Shown here: positions 8,678-20,650 of the stretch, in pieces
How the letters are laid out: every line of letters begins with the position of its first letter
Numbering within the stretch: the stretch's first letter is position 1
NCBI RefSeq assembly: GCF_046254905.1
Contig: NZ_CP158016.1
Coordinates: forward strand, 558,001 to 622,000
Direction: 5' to 3'
Origin: Pseudaeromonas aegiceratis
GTDB taxonomy: Bacteria > Pseudomonadota > Gammaproteobacteria > Enterobacterales > Aeromonadaceae
DNA: 64,000 bases
Program-made: the position numbers and the translations under genes
The notes under the pieces: model-generated
Told to the model about the DNA's origin: nothing
What the model saw: only the letters and a program-made list of their open reading frames with translations
Databases searched by the model: none

Positions 8678-8688
8678 CGCCCTTGGGC
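8678..8688. repeat. Right target-site duplication of the IS4-family element
   Basis: Exact copy of CGCCCTTGGGC found at 7242-7252. It is followed by GCCGTTTTT, the remaining right half of the disrupted gshA/bamD terminator. Confidence 0.95.
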
Positions 8689-8716
8689 GCCGTTTTTCGT
8701 GTATGTGCTGTCCCGC

Positions 8717-9484
8717 TTAGGAGGATTTGCGGGCCAGGCTGTCGTTCGGGTAGTTGGTGGCCAGCACCTGACGGGCGTGCTCGGCCAGGGTCGGCATCTC
8801 GAGCTTGTCGTAGGCCTTGATCATGATCTCCAGCGCCGGTTGTACCGCCGGGGTGTCCGGGTAGGTTTCCAGCAGGTATTTGCCGCGGTTGGCGGCGGAC
8901 AGCCAGGCCTTGCGGCGCATGTAGAAGTCGGCCACCGCCAGATCGTAGCGGGACAGGCGGTCCTTGAGGTAAACCAGGCGGCTGCGGGCATCGGCGGCAT
9001 ACTTGCTGTTGGGGTAGCTCACCAGCACGCGCTTGAGATCGGCGAAGGCCTGACGGGCATAGGCGGGATCACGATCGAAGCGATCCATGCCCAAGACGGA
9101 TTGGAAGAAGTTATAGTCCGCCTGCATGTTGGTCAGGCCGCGCATGTAGAACACATAGTCGATGTCCGGGTGGGCCGGATTCAGACGGATGAATCTGTCT
9201 ATGTTGGCGATGGCCTGGGCGGTGTCGGCGTTCTTGTAGTAGGCGTAGATCAGATCCAGCTGCACCTGGTTGGAGTAGGGGCCGAACGGATAGCGACTAT
9301 CCAGCGCCTCCAGCACTTCCACTGCTTTTTCGTAGTTGCCGGAGTCCAGCTGCAACTGGGCCTGCTGGAACAAGACTTCCGGCGGTTCATCAGGAATGGT
9401 GGGCTTGGAAGATGAGGAAGAACAGCCTGACATCAGGCCGGAAATCAGGACAAGCGCCAGTAGCGGGCTAGACTTCTTCAGCAT
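8717..9484 (-). CDS. bamD: Outer membrane assembly lipoprotein BamD
   Basis: BamD is the essential lipoprotein of the BAM complex that inserts beta-barrel proteins into the outer membrane. The 255-residue product has a lipoprotein signal peptide with lipobox LMSGC (C21), a serine-rich linker and TPR-like repeats. Recognisable segments are YPFGPYSNQVQLDLIYAYYK and FYMRGLTNM, typical of BamD/ComL. It is divergent from rluD, as in E. coli. The usual shared terminator with gshA beyond its 3' end is interrupted by the IS4-family element, whose internal hairpin may now serve as its end signal. Confidence 0.97.
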   Translation of the reverse strand: MLKKSSPLLALVLISGLMSGCSSSSSKPTIPDEPPEVLFQQAQLQLDSGNYEKAVEVLEALDSRYPFGPYSNQVQLDLIYAYYKNADTAQAIANIDRFIRLNPAHPDIDYVFYMRGLTNMQADYNFFQSVLGMDRFDRDPAYARQAFADLKRVLVSYPNSKYAADARSRLVYLKDRLSRYDLAVADFYMRRKAWLSAANRGKYLLETYPDTPAVQPALEIMIKAYDKLEMPTLAEHARQVLATNYPNDSLARKSS

Positions 9485-9523
9485 TGCATCGGATCCGGTT
9501 TGGCAGAATTGCAGAAGTATCCG

Positions 9524-9552
9524 TTAAGCTCGGGCAAAAGAAAAGCTAGAAT
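9524..9552 (+). promoter_or_regulatory. Probable sigma-70 promoter of rluD
   Basis: A -35 element TTAAGC (9524-9529) and a -10 element TAGAAT (9547-9552) are separated by 17 bases, 48 bases upstream of the rluD start. Confidence 0.55.
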
Positions 9553-9599
9553 AGCCGATTCTTGGCAGTCGCCAGAACATAGTCAACCAGAGATCGAGC

Positions 9600-10580
9600 A
9601 TGAGTCACGCCATCGAATTAACCGGGGTTTTTGATGCCCAACACTACGGCAAACGCCTGGATCAGGCCCTGTCAGACCTGTTTCCAGACTACTCGCGTAC
9701 CCGGATCAAGGAGTGGATCCTGCAGGACATGGTGACCCTGGATGGTCAGGTCGCCAACAAGCCCAGAGACAAGGTGATGGAAGGCCAGCAGGTACGCATC
9801 CTGGCCACCATAGAGGAGGCCCAGCACTGGCTGCCCCAGGATATCGAGCTGGATATCGTCTACGAGGATGATGACATCCTGGTGATCGACAAGCCCGCCG
9901 GCCTGGTGGTCCACCCGGGTGCCGGTACCCCGGACGGCACAGTGCTCAATGCCCTGTTGCACCATTACCCCGAGATCGCCGAGGTGCCGCGGGCCGGTAT
10001 AGTGCATCGCCTGGACAAGGACACCACAGGCCTGATGGTGGTGGCCAAGAGCATTCCCGCCCAGACCCACCTGGTGGATGCGCTGCAGCGCCGCGATATC
10101 ACCCGGGAGTACGAAGCCATCGCGGTGGGGCACATGACCGCGGGTGGTACGGTAGATGAGCCCATCAGCCGGCACAGCACCCTGCGGACCCACATGGCCG
10201 TCAACCCCATGGGCAAGCCGGCGGTGACCCACTACCGGGTGGCGGAGAAGTTCCGGGCCCATACCCGGCTGCGGTTGCGGCTGGAGACCGGGCGGACTCA
10301 CCAGATCCGGGTGCACATGGCCTACATCAAGCATCCCCTGGTGGGGGATCCCGTCTACGGTGGCCGTCTGCGGCCCATCCGTCAGGCCACTCCCGAGCTG
10401 ACCGAGGCACTGCGCGGTTTCAAGCGCCAGGCCCTGCATGCCACCATGCTGCGTCTGGAGCACCCCATCACGGGTGAACTGATGGAGTGGCACTCTCCCA
10501 TCCCTGAGGACATGGTCGAGCTGTTGGAGGTGCTGCGGGCCGACACCGCCGCCCACCCGGATGACATCGTATGGATTTGA
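9600..10580 (+). CDS. rluD: 23S rRNA pseudouridine(1911/1915/1917) synthase
   Basis: RluD converts three uridines in helix 69 of 23S rRNA to pseudouridine, which is important for ribosome assembly and termination. The 326-residue product has an N-terminal S4-like RNA-binding domain (about residues 15-75) and the catalytic motif HRLDKDTTGL, whose aspartate is D139, the same position as in E. coli. The segment GRTHQIRVHM near the C-terminal third is also diagnostic. The last 10 bases overlap pgeF, indicating a two-gene operon, and bamD lies divergently upstream. Confidence 0.97.
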   Translation: MSHAIELTGVFDAQHYGKRLDQALSDLFPDYSRTRIKEWILQDMVTLDGQVANKPRDKVMEGQQVRILATIEEAQHWLPQDIELDIVYEDDDILVIDKPAGLVVHPGAGTPDGTVLNALLHHYPEIAEVPRAGIVHRLDKDTTGLMVVAKSIPAQTHLVDALQRRDITREYEAIAVGHMTAGGTVDEPISRHSTLRTHMAVNPMGKPAVTHYRVAEKFRAHTRLRLRLETGRTHQIRVHMAYIKHPLVGDPVYGGRLRPIRQATPELTEALRGFKRQALHATMLRLEHPITGELMEWHSPIPEDMVELLEVLRADTAAHPDDIVWI

Positions 10581-11308
10581 TCCGTCCCCAGTGGCCGGCT
10601 CCGTCCCGGGTGCAGGCCTGTTTCACCACCCGGGATGGCGGCGTGAGCGAAGGGGTGTATGCCGGCCTCAACCTGGGTAACCATGTGGCCGATGCGCCCC
10701 AGGCCGTGGCACAAAACCGTCAGCGTCTGCGGCAGACCCTGGGGCTGGCAAGCGAGCCCCTGTGGCTGGAGCAGGTGCATGGTACCGAGGTGTTCCATTG
10801 TCAGGGGGCGGCTACCCAACAGCCCCCCAGGGCGGATGCCGCCGTCACCCGCCTGACGGGGCAGGCCTTGACCGTGATGACCGCCGATTGCCTGCCGGTA
10901 TTGCTGTGCGATGAGGCCGGCAGCGTGGTGGCCACCGCCCATGCCGGCTGGCGTGGTTTGTGTGACGGTGTGCTGGAGCAGACAGTACAGGCCATGGGCA
11001 TGCCGGGGGCGCAGCTGCTGGCCTGGCTGGGCCCGGCCATAGGCCCCAATGCCTTTGAGGTGGGAGATGAGGTGCGGGCCGCCTTCATGGCGCAGGATCC
11101 GGCCGCCAGTGCGGCGTTTCGCCCCCATGTGCCGGGCAAGTGGTGGGCCGATCTGCCCCTGCTGGCGCGCCAGCGGCTGGCTTGCGTCGGCATCCGTCGG
11201 GTGTATGGCGGGGAGTTCTGCACCCATGGCGATGCCCGGCGTTTCTACTCCTACCGCCGTGACGGTCAGACCGGACGCATGGCCGGGCTCATCTGGCTGA
11301 CGCCATAA
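10571..11308 (+). CDS. pgeF: Peptidoglycan editing factor PgeF (YfiH, formerly multicopper oxidase/laccase family)
   Basis: PgeF removes wrongly incorporated serine from UDP-MurNAc-dipeptide during cell-wall synthesis; older annotations call the family polyphenol oxidase. The 245-residue product shows MTADCLPVLLCD, a Cys-containing active-site stretch, and AHAGWRGLCDGVLEQTV with the conserved zinc-binding His. A later CTHGDARRFYSYRRDG motif is family typical. The start overlaps the rluD stop by 10 bases. The rluD-pgeF-clpB order is the same as in E. coli. Confidence 0.94.
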   Translation: MDLIRPQWPAPSRVQACFTTRDGGVSEGVYAGLNLGNHVADAPQAVAQNRQRLRQTLGLASEPLWLEQVHGTEVFHCQGAATQQPPRADAAVTRLTGQALTVMTADCLPVLLCDEAGSVVATAHAGWRGLCDGVLEQTVQAMGMPGAQLLAWLGPAIGPNAFEVGDEVRAAFMAQDPAASAAFRPHVPGKWWADLPLLARQRLACVGIRRVYGGEFCTHGDARRFYSYRRDGQTGRMAGLIWLTP

Positions 11309-11338
11309 CAGCACAACCATAAAAGCACAAAAAGTGGC

Positions 11339-11366
11339 CTTGAAAGCCACCCGGTCACCCCCATCT
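11339..11366 (+). promoter_or_regulatory. Sigma-32 (heat-shock) promoter of clpB
   Basis: CTTGAAA (11339-11345) and CCCCATCT (11359-11366) are separated by 13 bases. This matches the known RpoH consensus almost perfectly and lies about 60 bases upstream of clpB. Confidence 0.9.
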
Positions 11367-11377
11367 TATGCTTAACA

Positions 11378-11396
11378 GCGACGACGCGGTCGTCGC
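11378..11396 (+). other. GC-rich hairpin in the clpB 5' leader
   Basis: A perfect 8-bp stem GCGACGAC/GTCGTCGC with a 3-base loop falls just downstream of the predicted heat-shock transcription start. No T-run follows. It could stabilise the 5' end of the mRNA. Confidence 0.5.
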
Positions 11397-11423
11397 CATG
11401 ATGCAAGCAAAAGGGGTAGTGAC

Positions 11424-14003
11424 ATGCGTCTTGATCGTCTCACCAGCAAGTTCCAGGTGGCCATCTCCGACGCCCAGTCGTTGGCACTGGGCCGGGATAA
11501 TCAATTCATCGAACCCATTCATCTGATGCTCGCCCTCCTCAATCAGGAGGGGGGCTCGGTGCGCCCGCTGCTCACCCTGGCAGGGGGGAACGTCAGTCAG
11601 CTGCGCACGCAACTCAATCAGGCCCTGGATCGCCTGCCCAAGGTCAGTGGCACCGAGGGGGATCTGCAGATCTCGCCCCAGCTGGGCCGGCTGCTCAACC
11701 TGTGTGACAAATTTGCCCAGCAGCGGGGGGATCAGTTCATCTCCTCCGAGATGTTCGTGCTGGCGGCGTTGGAGGATCGCAGCGGCCTGGGAGAACTGCT
11801 CAAGCAGGCCGGGCTCAACAAGGCCGGCCTGGACAAGGCCATCGATGAGGTGCGCGGTGGCGCCAAGGTGGATGATGCCGAGGCTGAAGAGAAGCGCCAG
11901 GCCTTGCAAAAGTACACCATAGATCTCACCGCCCGGGCCGAGGCCGGCAAGCTGGACCCCGTGATTGGCCGGGACGAGGAGATCCGCCGGACCATACAGG
12001 TGCTGCAACGGCGCACCAAGAACAACCCTGTGCTCATCGGTGAACCTGGGGTGGGTAAGACCGCCATCGCCGAAGGCCTGGCCCAGCGCATCATCAACGG
12101 CGAGGTGCCCGAGGGGCTCAAGCACAAGCGGGTGCTGTCGCTGGACATGGGCTCCCTGGTGGCGGGCGCCAAGTATCGTGGCGAGTTCGAGGAGCGCCTG
12201 AAGGCGGTGCTCAACGAGCTGGCCAAAGAGGAGGGCAACATCATCCTCTTCATTGACGAGCTGCACACCATGGTGGGGGCCGGCAAGGCCGAAGGCGCCA
12301 TGGATGCCGGCAACATGTTGAAGCCCGCCCTGGCCCGGGGGGAGCTCCACTGCGTGGGGGCCACCACCCTGGATGAGTACCGCCAGTACATCGAAAAGGA
12401 TGCGGCGTTGGAGCGCCGTTTCCAGAAGGTGCTGATCGACGAGCCGAGCGTGGAGGACACCATCGCCATCCTGCGTGGGCTCAAGGAGCGCTATGAGCTG
12501 CACCACCACGTGCAGATCACCGATCCGGCCATCGTCGCGGCGGCGACCCTGTCCCACCGCTATATCTCGGATCGCCAGCTGCCGGACAAGGCCATCGATC
12601 TCATCGATGAGGCGGCTGCCAGCATCCGGTTGCAGATAGATTCTAAGCCCGAGCAGCTGGATCGCCTGGAGCGACGCATCATTCAATTGAAGATGGAGCA
12701 GCAGGCCCTGACCAAGGAGTCGGATGCCGCCAGCGTGCAACGACTGGAAACGCTGAACCGCGAGTTGCAGGACAAGGATCGGGAATACAACGAACTAGAA
12801 GAGGTCTGGCGCGCTGAGAAGGCGGCCTTGGCCGGTACTCAGCACATCAAGGCCGAACTGGAGGAGGCGCGTCAGCAGTTTGAGGTGGCGCGGCGGGCTG
12901 GGGATCTGGCGCGCATGTCTGAGCTGCAATATGGTCGTATTCCGGATCTCGAGAAGCAGCTGGATCTGGCTTCCCTGGCCGAGATGCATGAGCAGAAACT
13001 GTTGCGCAACCGGGTGACGGATGCGGAGATCGCCGAGGTGCTGGCCCGTTGGACCGGCATCCCGGTGGCCCGCATGCTCGAAGGCGAGCGGGAGAAGCTG
13101 CTGCGGATGGAAGAACAGCTGCACCAGCGGGTGGTGGGGCAGGATGAGGCGGTGCAGGCGGTGGCCAATGCCATTCGCCGTAGCCGGGCCGGTCTGTCGG
13201 ATCCCATGCGTCCCATCGGCTCCTTCCTGTTCCTCGGCCCTACCGGGGTGGGCAAGACAGAGCTGTGCAAGTCGCTGGCCGAGTTTCTGTTTGATACCCA
13301 GGATGCCATGGTGCGCATCGACATGTCGGAATTCATGGAGAAACACAGCGTGGCGCGTCTGGTGGGGGCGCCTCCCGGTTATGTGGGTTACGAAGAGGGG
13401 GGCTACCTGACCGAGGCGGTGCGGCGTAAGCCTTACTCCGTCATCCTGCTGGATGAGGTGGAAAAGGCCCACCCGGATGTGTTCAACATACTGCTGCAGG
13501 TGCTGGACGATGGGCGGCTCACCGATGGTCAGGGGCGCACCGTGGATTTTCGCAACGCCGTGGTGATCATGACCTCCAACCTGGGATCGGATCTCATCCA
13601 GGAGCAACATGGTCAGCTGAACTATGCCGAGATGAAGCAGACCCTGATGGCGGTGCTGACTCACAGCTTCCGTCCCGAGTTCCTCAACCGGATCGACGAG
13701 ACTGTGGTGTTCCACCCGCTGGGCCGGGAACATATCCAGTCCATCGCCCGCATCCAGTTGGCTGGACTCATGACGCGACTCAAGGGCATGGGGTATGAGC
13801 CAATCCTGAGTGAGGGCTTGCTGACCCATCTGGCGCAGGCTGGGTTCGATCCCGTGTATGGTGCGCGGCCGCTCAAGCGTGCCATCCAGCAGGAAGTGGA
13901 AAACCCCTTGGCCCAGGCTATCCTTAGTGGACAGGTACAAGCTGGCAAACCCATCGAACTGGATATGGTGAGCGGCAAACTGGTGATTTCACCTCGTACC
14001 TGA
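11424..14003 (+). CDS. clpB: ClpB disaggregase
   Basis: ClpB is the hexameric AAA+ chaperone that pulls proteins out of aggregates with DnaK. The 859-residue product has the N-terminal Clp repeat domain (1-145), a first Walker A motif GEPGVGKT near residue 206, a coiled-coil middle domain (about 405-530) and a second Walker A GPTGVGKT near residue 607 with Walker B VILLDEVEKAHPD. Codon 149 is GTG (11868), the same position as the internal start that gives the short ClpB form in E. coli, so a truncated isoform is likely. A sigma-32 promoter lies upstream and a strong terminator follows. Confidence 0.98.
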   Translation: MRLDRLTSKFQVAISDAQSLALGRDNQFIEPIHLMLALLNQEGGSVRPLLTLAGGNVSQLRTQLNQALDRLPKVSGTEGDLQISPQLGRLLNLCDKFAQQRGDQFISSEMFVLAALEDRSGLGELLKQAGLNKAGLDKAIDEVRGGAKVDDAEAEEKRQALQKYTIDLTARAEAGKLDPVIGRDEEIRRTIQVLQRRTKNNPVLIGEPGVGKTAIAEGLAQRIINGEVPEGLKHKRVLSLDMGSLVAGAKYRGEFEERLKAVLNELAKEEGNIILFIDELHTMVGAGKAEGAMDAGNMLKPALARGELHCVGATTLDEYRQYIEKDAALERRFQKVLIDEPSVEDTIAILRGLKERYELHHHVQITDPAIVAAATLSHRYISDRQLPDKAIDLIDEAAASIRLQIDSKPEQLDRLERRIIQLKMEQQALTKESDAASVQRLETLNRELQDKDREYNELEEVWRAEKAALAGTQHIKAELEEARQQFEVARRAGDLARMSELQYGRIPDLEKQLDLASLAEMHEQKLLRNRVTDAEIAEVLARWTGIPVARMLEGEREKLLRMEEQLHQRVVGQDEAVQAVANAIRRSRAGLSDPMRPIGSFLFLGPTGVGKTELCKSLAEFLFDTQDAMVRIDMSEFMEKHSVARLVGAPPGYVGYEEGGYLTEAVRRKPYSVILLDEVEKAHPDVFNILLQVLDDGRLTDGQGRTVDFRNAVVIMTSNLGSDLIQEQHGQLNYAEMKQTLMAVLTHSFRPEFLNRIDETVVFHPLGREHIQSIARIQLAGLMTRLKGMGYEPILSEGLLTHLAQAGFDPVYGARPLKRAIQQEVENPLAQAILSGQVQAGKPIELDMVSGKLVISPRT

Positions 14004-14008
14004 GTGAA

Positions 14009-14047
14009 AAAAGCGCGTTTGTGCAATTAATCGGCAAACGCGCTTTT
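14009..14047 (+). terminator. Intrinsic terminator after clpB
   Basis: A 13-bp perfect stem AAAAGCGCGTTTG/CAAACGCGCTTTT with a 13-base loop starts 6 bases after the clpB stop. Confidence 0.85.
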
Positions 14048-14062
14048 GGCCACAAAAATCCC

Positions 14063-14090
14063 TTGCCAGGTTGGCCGAGGTCTCTATAAT
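14063..14090 (+). promoter_or_regulatory. rRNA operon promoter P1
   Basis: TTGCCA (14063-14068) and TATAAT (14085-14090) are separated by 16 bases and followed by a GC-rich GCGCCC discriminator, the pattern expected for stringently controlled rRNA promoters. It starts within the space between clpB and 16S rRNA. Confidence 0.8.
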
Positions 14091-14148
14091 GCGCCCTCGT
14101 TGTCAGGGCACAGCCCGGCAGCAGAGGAAAGCAGCTAGCAAATAGCGC

Positions 14149-14176
14149 TTGACTCAAAGCGGGAAGCGAGTAAGAT
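14149..14176 (+). promoter_or_regulatory. rRNA operon promoter P2
   Basis: TTGACT (14149-14154) and TAAGAT (14171-14176) are 16 bases apart, followed by GCGCATCCC. With P1 it forms the usual tandem rrn promoter pair. A 16-base spacing and a GC-rich discriminator recur in both. Confidence 0.8.
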
Positions 14177-14210
14177 GCGCATCCCACGACGCCGGTGAAA
14201 CGGGTCGAAC

Positions 14211-14223
14211 CGCTCTTTAACAA
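14211..14223 (+). promoter_or_regulatory. boxA antitermination site, 16S leader
   Basis: CGCTCTTTAACAA matches the known boxA core bound by the NusB/S10 antitermination complex and lies in the leader between P2 and the 16S gene. Confidence 0.85.
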
Positions 14224-14364
14224 TTCAATTCAAGCAATCTGTGTGGGCACTCGCAGAGATTGAAGTCAATCGACAAAATTGATTTTCAATGTCTGATGAA
14301 GTGACCAAAGCGGATCGAAAGATCCAGCAACAGTTAATTCAGAATTCATTGAGCCAAAAACTTT

Positions 14365-15906
<1,542 letters not shown>

Positions 15907-16023
15907 TCTTGATGACGCAATGTCTGCTGAGTGACCACACAGATTGCCTGAATTGAAATGTAGAGAGAGCAAAGCGATGTTTGTTTTGGCTCTGGACGGA
16001 GTAAGCAGGACCGCCACATTGGC

Positions 16024-16050
16024 GCTCAGCTTCGCCGGCTCAGCTTCGCC
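16024..16050 (+). repeat. Tandem 13-bp repeat in the 16S-23S spacer
   Basis: GCTCAGCTTCGCC occurs twice (16024-16036 and 16038-16050), separated by one G. It sits just before a long hairpin leading into tRNA-Glu. Confidence 0.85.
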
Positions 16051-16054
16051 AAGA

Positions 16055-16099
16055 ACAAAATTCGTTGCAGCGCGTAGCGCTGCACAGCACGAATTTTGT
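16055..16099 (+). other. Long hairpin running into the tRNA-Glu 5' end
   Basis: ACAAAATTCGT (16055-16065) pairs with ACGAATTTTGT (16089-16099); inside it TGCAGCGC pairs with GCGCTGCA around a GTA loop, with a four-base bulge CAGC. The outer right arm takes in the first two bases of tRNA-Glu. It may be a processing stem or a palindromic insertion in the spacer. Confidence 0.7.
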
Positions 16100-16173
16100 C
16101 CCCTTCGTCTAGAGGCCTAGGACACCGCCCTTTCACGGCGGTAACAGGGGTTCGAATCCCCTAGGGGACGCCA
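16098..16173 (+). tRNA. gltT: tRNA-Glu (anticodon TTC)
   Basis: The 76-base sequence starts GTCCCCTTCGTCTAGAGG and ends with an encoded CCA. The acceptor stem GTCCCCT pairs with AGGGGAC, and the anticodon loop CTTTCAC contains TTC at 16132-16134. It sits between 16S and 23S, a common place for tRNA-Glu in gammaproteobacterial rRNA operons. It is the only tRNA in this operon. The symbol is by analogy with E. coli. Confidence 0.97.
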
Positions 16174-16235
16174 TTCATGCGTTGAGAATGCAGAGCTAAG
16201 AAGCTAATTCTTACCTCTGTTTTCTTCGTGAAAAC

Positions 16236-16247
16236 TGCTCTTTAACA
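16236..16247 (+). promoter_or_regulatory. boxA antitermination site, 23S leader
   Basis: TGCTCTTTAACA matches the boxA consensus exactly and lies in the spacer between tRNA-Glu and 23S rRNA. Confidence 0.85.
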
Positions 16248-16374
16248 ATCTGGAAAGCTGATTCAAAAGTTCTAAATACTGTTACAAGTGTCTTGGAACT
16301 TCTTGGCGAAAACAAAGTTGTAACACAGTCCTTGTGTGCGACGTCGAGAGTCGAAAGACTTCTTGGGGTTGTAT

Positions 16375-19263
<2,889 letters not shown>

Positions 19264-19336
19264 ACAACACCCAAGAGGTCTTAGACCTTGTAGCAGTGTT
19301 AGTAGAACAGAATTCAGCTTTTCGGATTACGATTTA

Positions 19337-19454
19337 TGCTTGGCGGCAATAGCGCAGTGGACCCACCTGTTCCCATGCCGAACACAGAAGTGAAACGCTG
19401 TAGCGCCGATGGTAGTGTGGCATTCGCCATGTGAGAGTAGGACACCGCCAGGCA
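19337..19454 (+). rRNA. rrf: 5S ribosomal RNA
   Basis: The 118-base gene begins TGCTTGGCGGCAATAGCG and ends CACCGCCAGGCA. The two ends pair to form helix I. The conserved CCGAACACAGAAGTGAAAC segment is present. It is the last gene of the operon; no tRNA follows before the terminator. Confidence 0.97.
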
Positions 19455-19467
19455 CCCAATACGAAGT

Positions 19468-19505
19468 AAAAAGGCCTCCCGTTTTCGGGGGGCCTTTTTG
19501 TTTTT
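19468..19505 (+). terminator. Terminator of the rRNA operon
   Basis: AAAAAGGCCTCCC and GGGGGGCCTTTTT form a stem of 13 pairs (one G-T) with a 6-base loop, followed by GTTTTT. It lies 14 bases after 5S rRNA. Confidence 0.93.
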
Positions 19506-19508
19506 GGT

Positions 19509-19883
19509 TTATTTAATATGCTCGCCGAATAGGCGCTGTAGTCGGTCGTAGATGAGATCGCGCTCTTCCGGCGGCAGGTGATAGAAGTAGTGCGTGAAGA
19601 GTCGCAGTAGTTGAGATTTCTTCATGCCATCCCGGATGGCGATGTCAGCGAGTTGGTCAATTGAATCCAGCGACATGGAGTAGGTGGCTTTCTTATAGAC
19701 GGGTTTGCTTGCTTCGCCTTCTTGCGGATGGATTGGCAGGGAGGCTTGATGCAAGCGCCGCTCCGGGCTGACCAGCCTGGGTTGGCCAAGGGCATATAGC
19801 TCGGCATCATCAATGAACTCGTCTATGGTCAGCGGTTCAATGGGTGTCTTGTCACGTTTCTTCTTGAGATCCGAAAGCCCCAT
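19509..19883 (-). CDS. Small ribbon-helix-helix-like partner of ParA
   Basis: The 124-residue product follows a ParA gene with a 13-base gap and is probably co-transcribed with it. Its N-terminal half is polar and likely disordered (MGLSDLKKKRDKTPIEPL). The C-terminal half, ATYSMSLDSIDQLADIAIRDGMKKSQLLRLFTHYF read in parts, has the strand-helix-helix pattern of a ribbon-helix-helix DNA-binding domain. In type Ib partition systems a short ParA is paired with just such a protein (ParG-like). I chose the ATG at 19883; a longer frame would overlap parA. The function is inferred from context. Confidence 0.6.
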   Translation of the reverse strand: MGLSDLKKKRDKTPIEPLTIDEFIDDAELYALGQPRLVSPERRLHQASLPIHPQEGEASKPVYKKATYSMSLDSIDQLADIAIRDGMKKSQLLRLFTHYFYHLPPEERDLIYDRLQRLFGEHIK

Positions 19884-19896
19884 GTGCAGTACTACC

Positions 19897-20535
19897 TTAT
19901 AGGTCCATGAACTCTTTGGCGATGGCCTTGATTTCGGCGGCCGCCTTTCCATCTGGCTCTATTTCTACCACAGAGAGACCGCGTTCCTCGCTGTCATCAT
20001 ACACGTTGCGGCTGTAAATGATGGAGTCCAGGACAGGTACGCAGAATGATTCACAAACATCCTTGGCATCTAAGATGCGTTTGGCCTGGTTGGGCAGCGC
20101 CGGACATTGCGTCATCACCACGGCGGCTTTGAGCGTGGGGTTTACCATCTTGCAGGTGCTGATGATGTCTTCCATATGCGGTAGCGTCTTGAGATCTCGG
20201 CGTTTGGGGCGCAAGGGGATCAGGGCATGGCTGGCTACCGCCATGGTGGAGCGCAGGGCGCGGTTATCTTGTCCACCACAGTCCACCACCACAAAGTCGT
20301 AGCGATTCTTCAGGCTTAAAAGATCCTCACGAATGTTCCCGTAGAGCTGTACGCAGTTGAGTTGGGGCAGGCTGGTATCCTTACGCTCCTGTATCCAGTC
20401 AGAGCTGGTGCGTTGCGGGTCACAATCCACTAGCAACACCTCGCTCTGATACTGAATCTTGAAGTACACGGCCAGGTTTTGCGCCAGGCAGCTCTTGCCA
20501 CTACCACCTTTCTCTCCACCAACGAGCAATATCAT
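19897..20535 (-). CDS. ParA/MinD-type P-loop ATPase, short (type Ib-like)
   Basis: This 212-residue ATPase has the deviant Walker A motif KGGSGKS at residues 9-15, with both lysines expected of ParA-family proteins, and a Walker A' segment VVVDCGGQDN. It lacks the N-terminal DNA-binding domain of larger plasmid ParA proteins. The initiator ATG has AAGGGGTGG upstream. A small ribbon-helix-helix-like gene follows. The pair looks like a plasmid or mobile-element partition cassette, or a cargo-positioning system, placed between an rRNA operon and pyrBI. Local base composition is lower in GC than the neighbours, which would fit transfer. Confidence 0.85.
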   Translation of the reverse strand: MILLVGGEKGGSGKSCLAQNLAVYFKIQYQSEVLLVDCDPQRTSSDWIQERKDTSLPQLNCVQLYGNIREDLLSLKNRYDFVVVDCGGQDNRALRSTMAVASHALIPLRPKRRDLKTLPHMEDIISTCKMVNPTLKAAVVMTQCPALPNQAKRILDAKDVCESFCVPVLDSIIYSRNVYDDSEERGLSVVEIEPDGKAAAEIKAIAKEFMDL

Positions 20536-20622
20536 GCACCACCCCTTCTGATTCCATGCCGGACGGGTCGTTTCGTGTGTTCAGTATAGAAATAAATAGT
20601 CGAGAGGGCGGGGCTTGGGGGG

Positions 20623-20648
20623 AAAAAGGGGGGCAAGGGCCCCCCTTT
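20623..20648 (-). terminator. Intrinsic terminator of pyrBI
   Basis: On the minus strand AAAGGGGGGC and a C-rich partner form a stem with a short loop followed by TTTTT. It begins 3 bases after the pyrI stop. Confidence 0.85.
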
Positions 20649-20650
20649 GC

